From: Carex sylvatica
Lineage: Eukaryota; Streptophyta; Magnoliopsida; Poales; Cyperaceae
Assembly (NCBI GenBank): GCA_964058845.1
Contig: CAXKVR010000204.1
Coordinates: 186,001 to 250,000 of the forward strand
Reading direction: 5' to 3'
Length of the DNA: 64,000 nt
In this document: positions 44,741 through 56,432 of the stretch, one piece after another
How positions within the stretch are numbered: position 1 is the stretch's first letter
How the letters are laid out: each line of letters starts with the position of its first letter
The notes under the pieces: model-generated
The model's input: the letters and a program-made list of their open reading frames with translations, nothing else
Database searches by the model: none
Told to the model about the DNA's origin: nothing
Program-made: the position numbers and the translations under genes

Positions 44741-46107
44741 GATGGCTCTAAAGAAAGGTGCAGTTTCTAAGGACAAGAAAAAATTCCGATTAGGAATTGA
44801 GGAAGGTCAAGGTAGCGGTGCAAACCTTGAGTCAAACTTTGAATTTGAACAAACCAACTAATACTTGTTTCGGGATGCAACGGGATATGAGAACTTCATT
44901 TCAATTTTAAGAACCGGCATTTATCGGATTGTTACTGTTTTACTAAAGCATCGGTTACCTTTCGTCAACCCGAAGACGATAAAATCATTGAGTTTATAAA
45001 CCATTGGAGGTGGGAACCAATCTTGACCGCTTGTGAACCATATACCGACCTTCTGACACGAACATTCTATGCCAATCTTACAATTAAGAAAAACCCATTC
45101 TATCTCACCACTTGGGTTTGCGGGAAAGAAATTCGTCTCTCATTTGAGAATGTGACACAATGACTTGAATTGCTGAATGAGAGCGAGGAAACATATATCT
45201 TGAGGGGTTGGACTCAAATGGCCGTTGATACGGCCGATCATTACAAGAAATGGTTTGATGAAACAACATCGGTGGTGGTCGAGTCTATGTATCTCATCTT
45301 CCATCCATACATAGATTTCTCTTCCTATTCATCAATAACATTATTGTCCCAAAATCCACCATAAAGACCAACCTTGAATGGAGACCCATGTACTACCTAC
45401 GCCATCTCATTCAAAAGGATGACAAACAATTCAACATCCCATACATCATCCTTCGTCACATGTAAAGCGCCTTTGGAAGCACGGTGGCTCACTTGCCATA
45501 TGCCCATCTCATCCATAAAATCATTCGGGTAAATGGTATTGAAATACCGGAGGACCAACCCTACTTCTTCCCAATTAACTTGGTTTCTCAGTTAACTAAG
45601 ATAAATTGGATTCCAGTTACTGCAGCTCCGGGTTTAATGCACTATGCTCTCGATCAACGGGATATAAATCGGTGGATCAATAGGCAAGATGCTATTCCAA
45701 ATTAATATTGGGATCCCGAACAACATGAACAACAAGAAAACCCGACACAAGTCCCACTATACCAAGACCAATTTCCTCAATAATTTCCAATACCGGACGA
45801 ATTTCAACCACCACAAGGCACCGAAGCACAAATGGCTTGGATTTGCCAACAATTCTTTGCACAACGTATGGAGGCTCAAGAAATGAGAACTGAAATGAGA
45901 AACGAAATGAGGAACATACGCAATCAAGTCGATCTCAATGCAAGAAATATCGACTTACTCCATGACTCACAATCGAGTCTCACATCTCGATTCATAGCGG
46001 TTTATGGAGTTGCTTCAAGTACTTCGGATCCTCAAGGCGGCAACATTGATGAAGAAGAAGAGGAACCGCAAGCCACTGGTCCATCGCATCAACGAGGTAA
46101 CGAGTAG
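44741..46107 (+). pseudogene. Envelope-position ORF remnant of the Sirevirus-like element
   Basis: ATG at 44741 opens a short Lys-rich N-terminus (MALKKGAVSKDKKKF) that stops at 44863. Later frames give FYANLTIKKNPFYLTTWVCG, LINKIIRVNG-like and PYFFPINLVSQLTKINW pieces, and a C-terminal acidic tail (45832-46107) with an RTEMRNEMRNIRNQ coiled coil. The FYANL...V.G pattern is that of the plant transposon protein found 3' of pol in Sireviruses. Stops at 45162 and 45362 and frame changes show decay. No membrane segment was evident. Confidence 0.55.
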
Positions 46108-46109
46108 CG

Positions 46110-46985
46110 AAGTTTAATTTTAAATTTAATTTGTTAATTGGGTTGCTATGAACTTTTATTCTCTTAGCTGCATGTTAAATTTGAATGTTAATTAAATTTA
46201 AATTGTAATGAGAATTGTTTGAATTGTTTGTGTTTGTTGAAATTTAATGAATTGTGAATTTAAGGGTTAAATTGCATAATTGTTATATCTTATGAATTGT
46301 GAATTTTTTGATAGGATTAAAATACAAAAATATAATTTGCATGACTTACTTGAATTGCTATATCGTGAAAATTTGTTGATTGATAATGATATGTATAAAA
46401 TGTAGAAAGTGATATAAGAAGTGATGTAGAAATTGTATGAATTGATAACTTGTCAAGAGTTACATTACAAAATTATTGAATGCCTATACTTGAAATCTTG
46501 GTAAGTTATATGGAATGTTGAAACGCATAAAATGAATTGACTTGTGTGCATATGTAAATATGCATGAATTGATTCATCGAATGATATTTTTTTTTTTTTA
46601 AATATATTTGTCACTTGTTGCGAAAAATGAAAGAATATACCATCAATAATATTTTATTTATCGGTATAATATTACTAAATCATTTGCAAATTAAAAAAGT
46701 TTAACCCAACAGTTTGAATTTTTGAATTGAAAATAAACATAAAAATTATAGTTCCAGTGTAAATGATAAAATAATAAATTATTATGAACCAATTTATTTA
46801 CTCTTTTATGCAGAGCCATTAAATCTCTTGTGAAGTGCAACTCAAGTTGCTACTCATTTTGATTTTAATTACTCAGATTATGTTTGGATGGGACATAACT
46901 CAAGATCCTCAAATATTAAAAAGTTGAATTGAACCTTTATCGTACCTGTTAACTGGATCAGGCCATTTCATCAATACTGGATGCT
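46110..46985. other. AT-rich intergenic, nothing recognised
   Basis: Low-complexity sequence with TTGAATTGT / GAATTGTGAATTT phrases and a poly-T run near 46590. No 3' LTR was recognised here. Confidence 0.5.
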
Positions 46986-46989
46986 AAGA

Positions 46990-47048
46990 CAGGCCCAAAG
47001 AGATAATGATGGGCCGAGACACCTGGCCCGGTTATAAAATAAAACAAA
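46990..47048 (+). promoter_or_regulatory. Core promoter of the RAB GTPase gene
   Basis: GGCCC-containing boxes (AGGCCCAAAG, GATGGGCCGAG, CTGGCCCGG), the site-II-like wording common in plant housekeeping promoters, run directly into a TATA-like GTTATAAAATAAAA at about 47031, 180 bp upstream of the ATG. Confidence 0.5.
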
Positions 47049-47211
47049 GAAATTTAAACTTTATTCTTTTATTACCCTTCTTTCCTTTCGTCACTTGCGT
47101 TTGCTAGTGGCCTCACAAGTCACAACTCACAAGCGCTGTAAAAAAACCAATTAATTTTCTGAAAGAACAACAAAAAAAGAAAAAGAACATCGAATCTAGA
47201 GAAATAGAGAG

Positions 47212-49406
47212 ATGGCGAGGAGAGGGATTGGAGAAGAGGAGTACGATTATTTGTTCAAGGTAGTTTTGATCGGCGATTCGGGGGTTGGGAAATCGAATCT
47301 CCTATCTCGATTCACGCGAAATGAATTCTTGCTTGACTCCAAATCCACTATTGGGGTTGAATTCGCTACGCGCACGCTTCAGGTCTCTATCCATCTCCAA
47401 AGATTATTCCAATTTTATATTCTACTGATCAAATTGGAATCCGGTTTAGTACGAAATATTTACAAAAGGAAGCACATCTGAGTTCAGTAATTCTGTTAGT
47501 AGAGTGATTGCTTTTTATTTTTTTCGTTCTTTTTCTAATTAGGGATATTATGCTTAGATTTGATCTGGAAGGAAATCAATGATTTGGTAAATTTTCTGCA
47601 TCTTGAACATTTCAAGTCTGTCTCTTATTTGCCATTGGAAAAACAAAGAAAAGTAAAAACATTTTTTATATTTTTTTAATAGTGGTGTCTAGTGAAGGTG
47701 CAACCGAATGCATTGTTAATTCAATTGTTACTTTTATATTTTCTCTTTCTATAATTGCGTTGAATTAAGCTGGCTTTATAATATAGAAATTACATAAAAA
47801 AATTATACTCTATTGAAATTAGGGATCTGGATCTTACCTATTGGCATACTAGTTCAGTGAAACTTTATTTTATACTGCACATCAGCACATGTGATTGTAG
47901 TGTTTGTATTAGTGTTGACTAATTTCAAATTTCAAATGTCTTTTAGTTACAATTTTCAAAATATTTATTATATTTGTTTTTAGAACTACCATAAGGTTGC
48001 TGTCACATTAACTGCATAGTCTGGTCTATTTTTCTAGCTGGTCATTTTCTGGAAAAATTCCTGGGCCTCTACAAGATCTCAAATTCCCTTGTACAGAACT
48101 AGAAGTTTCTTATATTTGCCTTGTCACTTACCCCACCTCTTTCTTTCTCTTTTTCTTTTTCTTTTTCTTTTTTAAATGCCAAAACACACATGTTCCTCAT
48201 TTTGTTGAGATTAACCAGGTAATTTTTTAAATTAGCTTTTGTGTGTCTTTGATCGGGGTTTATGTTTCAAGAAATTATATTTTAGATATGTGGATTTTGC
48301 AACGCACATAAAGTTTCTTCTCTTTCCTTTTTTTTTCCATCAGTATGCCTTAGTGGTTCTAAAAAGACTTTTAAGGTCATCTTTCCTGAACTGATATCAT
48401 TCCTTTGCAAAATTTCTGAAGGTGGAGGGAAAAACAATTAAAGTGCAGATATGGGACACGGCTGGTCAGGAGAGGTACAGAGCTATAACAAGTGCATACT
48501 ACCGTGGGGCCCTTGGTGCGCTTCTGGTCTATGATGTCACCAAAGCAAGCTCATTTGAGAACGTCAGTCGGTGGCTCAAGGAGCTCAGAGACCATGCTGA
48601 CTCCAACATTGTCATCATGCTAATAGGTATGGCTTGTACCATCTGATCCCAATGCCAACATAGTTGAACAGTAACCAAGGATAAATATAATTGCTTATAA
48701 AAGAGGTTAAGATAAACTTTAAATTTAAGAGTTAACAAGCATCATGAGCTGATATTCCTACTCGTAGTAGACCTCCACAAGCACCAATGAAGCAACACAT
48801 ATAAAATATAAAAATCAAGTTGGCACTTGGTTTGCGACCAATGTGAGTCTGGTATCAGGATCTTGCTGTATGGTATCAACTTGGACCCTGTATGATACTT
48901 GATCCTTCTATATTTCTCGAGATATACTCTCCTTGAAAAGAAATCTTATTACCGTCTTGTATGTAATATGCATATGTATTAGTGGTAACAAGATCAAATA
49001 CACCTTAACACCACTCTAATCAAGAAGTGGGGTTTAATTGCAAATTTTCAAACCAAAAAAAACGAAGAAGAAACAGAAAAGACCCTTGTAGCCATTCCTC
49101 TTAGCGGATATTGAATTTTTCATTACAGGTAACAAAACTGACTTGAAGCACCTCCGCACAGTGTCAACAGAAGACGCGCAGGGATTTGCTGAGAGTGAAG
49201 GCTTGTCTTTTATCGAGACATCAGCTCTTGAGGCCACAAATGTGGAGAAATCATTTCAGCTAATTCTGGCCGAGATATATAGGATTGTAAGCAAGAAGAA
49301 TGTTTCTACTGAAGAAGGTGCAAGTTCATCGACTGGTGTCAGAGAGGGGAAAACCATCAATGTCCCGGCTGATAATGGCGGCAAAAAGCAGTGTTGTTCA
49401 ACATAG
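47212..49406 (+). CDS. RABA-type (Rab11-like) small GTPase
   Basis: Exons 47212-47382, 48422-48626 and 49129-49406 (phases 0 and 1) encode 217 residues. G1 loop GDSGVGKS at 21-28, switch I region [10 protein letters not shown] at 45-54, G3 WDTAGQE at 68-74, [16 protein letters not shown]4 NKTDL at 127-131, G5 ETSALE, and C-terminal CCST for double geranylgeranylation. Sequence wording ([20 protein letters not shown]) places it in the plant RABA clade, probably RABA2-like, which acts in trans-Golgi/early-endosome to plasma-membrane traffic. All nucleotide-binding motifs are intact. The intron after LQ is the usual RABA position; the second, between G126 and N127, is an extra one in my recollection. 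The long first intron (~1 kb) is T-rich and shows nothing else. Confidence 0.93.
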
Positions 49407-49773
49407 ATTTTGGATGTTGTTAAAGAAATGTTCTGGATTAGTGATGTGTCAGACATTTTAGATGGCAAAGCGCGTCAGGGGCCAAAATGCAGTTCCCTGT
49501 TATTACATTCTTTGTCCTGGTGTATCTTATGGATTTTGGGTGTTAAGAGATTGCTTGTTTTTTGCAATCTTTTAGTATAATATTGGTTTTTCTGTAGAAT
49601 AAATTATCCTAGTTTTTCCCCAAAGCTAAAGTGTCAGTTTCCATTACTTATAAGCTGTTTTCAAGAAATAAACATAGTTTACAGAGTATTGTGCCTAGCA
49701 AAAGTCACACTGTTATGGGCATTTGCTGCAATTAGTAACACAAAGGTAGATGATAATAATGCCTGAGAATATA

Positions 49774-50186
49774 GAGTAGAATTAGGGTGTTCGTAAGCTC
49801 ACCAAAGTGTTTGGTGAACTTAACTTCAAAATTCATCAAATCAGTTTCAAATGATGAATCTGAACTGTTGGAACCAGCCTACCTTACGAGTAATGCATCT
49901 ATATGTGAAAATTTTAAACATTCGAATTAATTTAGTATAAAGTCAATCGGTTAAAATTAGAAGGTTAATAAATTAATTTTAGTGTATTCATTTTTTGTAC
50001 GTTTTTTGACCGCTTGACTTTATATTAAATTAATTTGAATGTTTAAAATTTTTACATGTAGACGTATCACTCATAAGATAGGTTGATTTCAATGATTTGG
50101 ATTCATTATTTGAAACCGATTTGATGGGTTTTGGAGTTAAGCTCACCAAAGTATTTGGTGAGCTTAAGAACACCCTAGTTCTACTC
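49774..50186. mobile_element. Mutator-type MITE, 413 bp, with 9-bp TSD
   Basis: Almost the whole element is an inverted repeat. It opens GAGTAGAATTAGGGTGTTC and closes with the complement (GAACACCCTAGTTCTACTC, one mismatch). CTCACCAAA..TTTGGTGA boxes and the centre (TAAAGTCAATCGGTTAAAA vs GACCGCTTGACTTTATA) pair as well. It is flanked by perfect GAGAATATA at 49765-49773 and 50187-50195. A 9-bp TSD and G-start terminus indicate a Mutator-like MITE. It sits ~370 bp downstream of the RAB stop. Confidence 0.9.
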
Positions 50187-50199
50187 GAGAATATATTAT

Positions 50200-51636
50200 T
50201 TTGACATCTTGCATAAATATAATCAAAAGTTCAGGAACTTTGCTCCTTAGGAGTGAACGTTTTACTACTAATTGTTGCCATTTTTTTTCCCAAGGATTAT
50301 ACATTTCTCCTCAACTCTAAAAAATCCTCCATCTTTTTTCCAACTCTTTAAGATATTTTCCGCAAAAATTGAACATACATCAGTCCATAAAGAGATAGAT
50401 CTATCACCAATTACGTTAGGCTTAGAGTTTTGTGCAAATATCAAGTATACATTGGTATATAATACTCAAATGTGTATTGAGCAACATTAAAATATACATT
50501 TTAAGGGTTTGAAAAATGAATTCGGAAGATCAATAGTTGATGACAGTTATCCAAATGCATATTAACTTTGGTTGAAAATGTATGACAACTGTCAATAATA
50601 ATGTTTTAGTTTAAATAGGCAAGTGTGTATTGACATAACGAGCAGGTATGTATCAGCACAACACAGACAACTGTGCGTTTTAACGTGTGTGAAAAGCATA
50701 TTGGAGTGTTTAAAAGGTGAATTCTCAGAAGATGCTGGCTTGTGAAAGAAATAATGGCAACCATCTTGCAGTTTTATTTTCAAATTGAGTTGTTTTCTAT
50801 GAGGTGAACAGAATATTTTATTGTGTTTTGGAATAAAAATAAAAAGTCATAATTCAATCATTTTAAACTTACATCTTGTGGTACGTCAATTACTTATGTT
50901 CAATTATCTCAAAATATTGCAGTCGGTTTTGACTCTCATATTGAGTACAACTCAAATAAACTAATACACCAAGTTGTTTTGTTTATATTATCTTAACTAA
51001 AATGATAATACCGCACTTGAAACTTTTTTTACTATTCAAAAGGAAATGAAGACTTTACCCCCTTATTTTAGAATTGTTTTAGAATTGTTTTGTAGAAAAT
51101 GATAGATTTTGCTTTAGCAGGCAGTGGCCGTTGTTAGAGTGGAAAAAACGTGTCGAAACATGACTAATACGTCGTGACTTTGATCTCGTACCGTGTCGTA
51201 TCTTGATTAAGTGAATAATGACCCGTGCCTTGACCAAAATGTCGAAGGATAATCACAGCACGCGAAGTGCCACGAGTCACCTCGCGTGCCATGTTCAAAC
51301 GTAACTGATCACGTTTCTCATGTTTAACTATTTTTTCATAATTTAAATTATTTTATTTAAAATTTACTATTTGATTAAGACTTAACGGTCCTAATAATTA
51401 CACGTGACTCGTATGATTATATGCTGTGACCGGATCTTTCACGTGACGTGCTGTGCTAAATTTTATACATGCTGATTACAACACAGATAATGTAAATCAC
51501 AGCACGAAATACACGAAATAGTAACACGTAACGTGACTGACTCCGCTGTGTCATTTTTGCCGCTCTAGCCGCAGTACGCAAGAGACAAAATAGTATTTAT
51601 ACTGAAAAAGAAAAATCAATATGAATATGAAAAAAA
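50200..51636. other. Intergenic, with CACGTGAC-like diffuse repeat at 51165-51570
   Basis: 50200-51160 has no supported frame. 51165-51570 is rich in ACGTG/CACG words (CGTGTCGAAACATGAC, GTACCGTGTCGTATC, CACGTGACGTGCTGTG) on both strands, suggesting an old self-complementary transposon remnant. No clean ends were found. Confidence 0.4.
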
Positions 51637-51718
51637 CGTGGACGGCAGGATTCGAACCTGCGCGGGCAAAGCCCACATGATTTCTAGTCATGCCCGATAA
51701 CCACTCCGGCACGTCCAC
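51637..51718 (-). tRNA. tRNA-Ser (anticodon AGA)
   Basis: 82 nt on the - strand. Acceptor stem GTGGACG/CGTCCAC with discriminator G, D-arm beginning GCCGGAGTGGTT, anticodon stem CATGA/TCATG around loop CTAGAAA (AGA, decodes UCU and, as inosine, UCC/UCA), a long type-II variable arm GGGCTTTGCCC, and a T-arm with B-box GGTTCGAATCC. A TTTTTTT Pol III terminator follows directly on the - strand. It lies 198 bp from, and divergent to, the CNX7 start. Confidence 0.95.
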
Positions 51719-51915
51719 CTTATTTGTTCTTTTTCGTTGCCACTCATAATATTCATCTATTTCAATATGCTCTGGTACGATCGTTTGACATGAAACGGCG
51801 GCGATCTACATTTCATAAACGGGTCAGCTCAATACTCCTCAGCACCTTATTGATTAGGTGCGATTTCCATGTTCTCAACTGCTTCAAGCTTCTAAGACTG
51901 CGAAAGGTCGGATCT

Positions 51916-52438
51916 ATGGCGCAAGAAAACTCCAAAGGTCTGTTCACTTCCTCCACATACTTCTATTGTTTGTTCTGATTTTATCTGTTCTGCATATTTT
52001 TGCTAAAATTATTTTTTCTGTGTATGTTTATCCTCAAATTGATGTCAACATCGCGTAACTTACTAATTTCAATTGGATATTTAGATGCTCTTATCTGCAA
52101 TTATTAAGATTGGTCTTCAATTGTTGATTTCAGATTGTACCGCTGAATCAATCCAAATTCAAAAACCAAATACTTCGGTAGAGCCAGAGGGAGTTAGAAT
52201 CAAAATTTTGTTCTTCGCAAGGGCCAGAGATATTACAGGAACCGCTAGTTTAACCATTGAAATTCTATCTGGTAGCACAGCTGGAGATTGTATGAATTAC
52301 TTGTTGAATCGGTTCCCTAAATTAGAGGAAATTTACAACTCCATGGTCTTGGCACTAAACGAGGAATATGCACCTGAAACAATTGTTTTGAAGAGTGGAG
52401 ATGAATTGGCAGTAATTCCTCCAATAAGTGGGGGTTAA
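51916..52438 (+). CDS. CNX7: Molybdopterin synthase sulfur-carrier (small) subunit
   Basis: Exon 1 is only 22 nt (51916-51937, MAQENSK plus one base, donor AAAG|GT). Exon 2 (52134-52438) follows a GATTTCAG acceptor; phase 1 fits, total 108 residues. The second exon carries [29 protein letters not shown], and ends [11 protein letters not shown]. This is the ubiquitin-like MoaD/MOCS2A fold with the C-terminal Gly-Gly that is thiocarboxylated and donates sulfur to make molybdopterin in the cytosol with the large subunit CNX6. The start was chosen because a frame-preserving splice gives the expected family length, whereas the in-frame ATG at 52085 would read through the intron. No sign of damage. 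Confidence 0.92.
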
Positions 52439-52449
52439 GAATTTATTAG

Positions 52450-53455
52450 GAAAAAAAGTATATTCTTTTTTCCGGATTGGGGTTTAGTTATATTAAGTTA
52501 TAATAATTCTGTACACAATATTAGAATGATATCAGACAATTATGATCAACATGATATTTTTCTCATTTAAGATGTTTCCTTTGCGAGATAACACAAATGA
52601 TCATTAATTTTCTATTCTACTTGTGCTTTTGACTGAAAAAGTTTATATTTTGGACCTCCTTTACCTGAACCGACGCATGCTTTTAGATATATAATTTTGC
52701 TTCTTGATTTTTACTGAAGTACGCCGCATGGAAAATGATTTTTGTAAAACTTCGATCAAAATCATAGAACTCTTGGCTTGAAATTGAAACAAAAAGGATG
52801 GGAAATTGTTTTTATTTCTTTTCTTCTGTTTGACTAACTTTCTAATGGGACCATAGTTGTTTTGATGTCAAGTCAAAAATTAATACTTTCAAACACTAAA
52901 TTTGTGCCATTCACTTGCAACTCAATGTTTTGTTTGCAATAGAAAATTCACACCAATATTCCTTTTTAAATAGAAAGTTCATCAAGTCGAAGCTTATCAG
53001 TAGGAATATCAATTTTATGGAAGAACCTAGGTGAAACTGTTAGCAGTGTGAATTTCTTGTATGAATTTCTTGGTACTTGATAAACAATTAGTCTTTAAAC
53101 TGTTAGCAGTATGAAGCTGCCAAAAGAACTCTTTTGTAGACAGATATTTTAGGTGTTTTTGGGTTTATTTGGTTATTGGGATTTAATTACTGATTTCAAG
53201 ATTTATACTGGTACTGGTGTGAATGGTAATCTTATGAACTGACTGGTGCGTACTTACCTAGAAAAAAATATATTAAACATTAAGAGGGATACAAAAGTTA
53301 TAGTTGTTATTGTAATATTTAATGTTTAAATGCAAAATCTATTAAAATGTTGAAATAAGAAAAAGAAAGAAAAAACAACCCTCTAAAATTGTTCTACAAC
53401 GCATACAAGCACATAACTTGCTCCATAGTTCATAAATGGCAATTAGCATGCCACT
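52450..53455. other. Intergenic between CNX7 and the convergent membrane-protein gene
   Basis: 3' flanks of two convergent genes. T-rich, with ACTGGTACTGGTG-like phrases at 53200-53250. Nothing coding. Confidence 0.5.
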
Positions 53456-53458
53456 ACT

Positions 53459-54697
53459 TTACTTTACTGGTACAATAGCCCATGGATTCGCATCGCCCCC
53501 TGGCGGTAAAATTTTGATCACTGGTATGCGTCGTACCTCTGACAATGTTTGATGAAGTTGTACAGTGATAGCAACAGATTGGGCCTCTTTCTGCATAAAT
53601 TTATAAGCAAGGTTTAGGAGAATGAAAATGTGGGTTGATATATATATATCCAAGTTTAATTTAAACTAAGCGACAATCTATTGACAAGTTGCTTACCAGA
53701 AATCTAGGCTAGTATTGTCAGACTGAGAAGTTGAAAAAAGCAAGGAGAAAATGGACAACATCTATTGTTGAGGTACAAGACCAAATGCTAAAGAACGATC
53801 TTACATTAGTAAAAACTGTTCACCTAATTGGAAGCAAATTTCTTGATCAATTTTTTATTTTTACAGAATAACATTTTGAAATTACAACACCTTTACTTAT
53901 CCTTGCAGTCAATTAAATCAATGATCACATTTGATCACATAATATAGCTGCAGCGAATTAGCAACCAAAAAGAAAGATGAATGAATGAGTACAGGTCAGG
54001 ATTACTGTACCAACTGAAATATCTCAATGTGGATCAGCACATGACAGTACCAGTACACGTCAGTGTGTTCAAATTAAATTTGTGCCAAAAAACTTGGCAC
54101 CTCAATTAAATGCCCATTTTAGTCCATCTATCACTGTATGAACTGAATATTACTAGAGTTACACGAATGAAGTGCTATTGCTAATTGCTACTCTAAATTT
54201 GGTCTAAAAACAAATGTTGCCAACTGTCGGTATACAAAACTCACACATACCTTTCCACTGGTGGTAACAGATCTTCCCTTGTCTTTCATCCTGAAGACCC
54301 TCTTTCTCAGTACCACAAAACCAACCATGGCGGCAACTACTGACATGCACCAAAACGGCTTAGAACCCATGCCAACAACACCAAAGTACTTGAACAAGTT
54401 ATCTAACCGAGACTTCCACCAAACAACGGGCCATGGTTTTCTTCTACCCGTTGCCTCCTCACTGACCGAGTTCCTCTCCTGATCAGAGACAAACACATCT
54501 CCTTCGGTTTCAGACGAGTCATGTTCACTGTTGAGTAGTAATAGATGGTTCTGCCTCAGTTGCTCTGGCTCTCTGTAATGATTTAGTTGCTCTTCTCCAA
54601 GGGATGTGTGATTGGTAGGGTCAAGAGAGAAGTAATCTCTGTCGATGTCGGCTTGGATGATTTCCCACTCTTCAAGTGCATCCATGGTATGTGCCAT
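53459..54697 (-). CDS. Small single-pass membrane protein of a plant-specific family (DUF6821-like)
   Basis: Two exons on the - strand: 54697-54251 (149 codons, donor GGAAAG|GTATGTG) and 53590-53459 (ATGCAG acceptor, 43 codons), phase 0, 192 residues. N-terminus contains DALEEWEIIQADI, followed by an acidic/serine-rich region (SSETEGDVFVSDQE). Then PVVWWKSRLDNLFKYFGVVG, a hydrophobic span at 114-130, a basic stop-transfer RKRVFRMKDKGR, and a C-terminal part with VRRIPVIKILPPGG and NPWAIVPVK. The pattern EEWE.. / WWK..F..LKY / one TM / basic / ..RVP....P...PWP matches an uncharacterised plant family as I remember it; the DUF number should be checked. A second ATG at residue 5 (ACCATGG) is the likelier start, as relatives open with MD.EEWE. 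Function unknown. Confidence 0.8.
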
Positions 54698-54749
54698 GAG
54701 AGACTTAGAAAGAGAGAGGGAGAGATTTTTTTTGTATGAAGGAGATTAA

Positions 54750-56430
54750 ATGGTAAATGGGAGTGATGCTGGATTGCAAGAGATTATTTGATGGGGACTG
54801 TTGAAGTCTCTAATTTCTTCTGCTTATTAGGTGTACCTTTTATGCACTTTAACTGGACAATTTTTTATTTATAGAAACTATTATAAAATAATAGATAAAA
54901 AGAGAAAGAGTGTTTAATATTTTGATATATAGAAGAATCGGTGGAAATATTTAGATGTAAACTTTAGGTCGGTAAAAAACTAAAAATTGTACCAATCCTA
55001 AGATTTTTTATTTGTTTTGCTTCTTGGCACAGCTTCTCAGGATTCGCTGAAGATGTGCATAAAAAAAAAAAAAACTTTCCAAAATTCGGATCAGTATAAT
55101 TTTTACCATCCAAAATTTAGATTGAGACAATATTTTATTATATATGCATCGAAATATCAATATATTATTTTTATTTCTCTTTATCTTTTTATAATATTTT
55201 TTGTAAATAAATATTCTCCTTTCACTGCTTCGTAAAAGCAAGCTATGGAGAATGGAAATCTACACAAGTTTGTAAGATATTTTTTTTAATTTGGCTAATT
55301 TTTATGCAGTTTAACCGCTTCGTAAAAGTATGATATGGAGAGCAATTATTTTATTAGTTTATGTTGTCTCTCATTGAATAATTCAATTTGAAAATTTTTT
55401 ATTCTATAAAAAATATGAACTTAATGACATTCTAGATAATATAATTTTTTTCTTTACTAGATGTCTAAAATAATTCTATGATTTTTCAGCAACACATCTG
55501 CTTCATAAAAGCTGACCTTGCTGAGTAGCTACTGCTACTTGGGTAATTTTTTTTGTTTTCTTATTGGATAATGAATTTTGAAAGTTTTCATTCTGACAAG
55601 TATTTGGACAAAAAAAAAAAAATTTGGCAGTATAACTTTTTGCTTCGTTACATACCAAGAGATTTTTATTATTATTTATGAAGCATGATTAACTTTTTGC
55701 ACTATAATTATATTTTTGGCCGTTGAAATCTTACGATGTCATATAGGTTCGGTAATTCAGATAAAAACTAATCGATAACTTCTTTTACAACTTTGATAAA
55801 TACCAGAAACAATCCTGCTTAAGTCTCTAAATTTTTCTAAAGTTTGGTTACATGTCATGATTTAATTTTTTTGGCTGCTTAAATAAAAAGAAAATCGTAA
55901 AGTTTAGTATCGTTGTTAGTTCGTCACGCAATTTTCCTTCCAACTTTTCCCTACCCGCGGTCCCACTGTCAGCGTCCGTGTAATGAGTGCCAGACCCCAC
56001 CATTACGATCACGGCTTGTCTCCCATTAATTACCACCATGTCATCTCCATTATAACAAATCGCAATAAATCCCACCATTGGTTAATCAAGGATATCTCCA
56101 GCTGTTTAAAATTGAGGGATCCAACTAATCCGTTTCCCATGAAGACCCTCCCAGGAAGCGGATCCGTATCCTCCCAGCGGGTCAGATTTAATTTCAGCCG
56201 GTGAGTGCTCGAATGGCAGTAGGGGTCAGTATTATGTTTGCTTTGAGATTCGTGCCAAGTTAAAAATTCTAATTTCAGACCGTCCGTTTCAATTCTACTC
56301 AGTCAGGTAACCTGAGGGGATGTGAATTCCCCAGCTTCTTGTCTTTTCACCAAAACCTCTCTTCATCGTTGCGAACTGCCATTATTTCGCGCAAAAACAA
56401 AGAAAGAAGCTAAAAGAGAACGAGAAAGAA
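54750..56430. other. Divergent intergenic region with a scattered GCTTCGTAAAAG motif
   Basis: Promoter space between the membrane-protein gene (-) and PPME1 (+). AT-rich. GCTTCGTAAAAG occurs at 55227 and 55317 and as GCTTCATAAAAG at 55500, suggesting a decayed tandem repeat. GC rises from about 55920 toward the PPME1 leader. Confidence 0.5.
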
Positions 56431-56432
56431 AA

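Larger units (their letters stand above)
36780..46107 (+). mobile_element. Decayed Sirevirus-like Ty1/copia retrotransposon
   Basis: Copia domain order protease-integrase-RT-RNase H follows gag (38193-43896). An additional ORF region in the envelope position (44741-46107) lies 3' of pol, as in Sireviruses. A leader with LTR features precedes gag, and a degenerate primer-site-like TGGCAGAGCC lies at about 38131. Outer borders are uncertain: I could not find a matching 3' LTR, so the element is truncated or its 3' LTR has diverged. Every domain has stops or frameshifts. Confidence 0.75.

Noticed and set aside
52085..52133. ATG at 52085 as the CNX7 start
   Set aside because: It would read through the intron; the 22-nt exon at 51916 with GT-AG borders gives the expected N-terminus and length.
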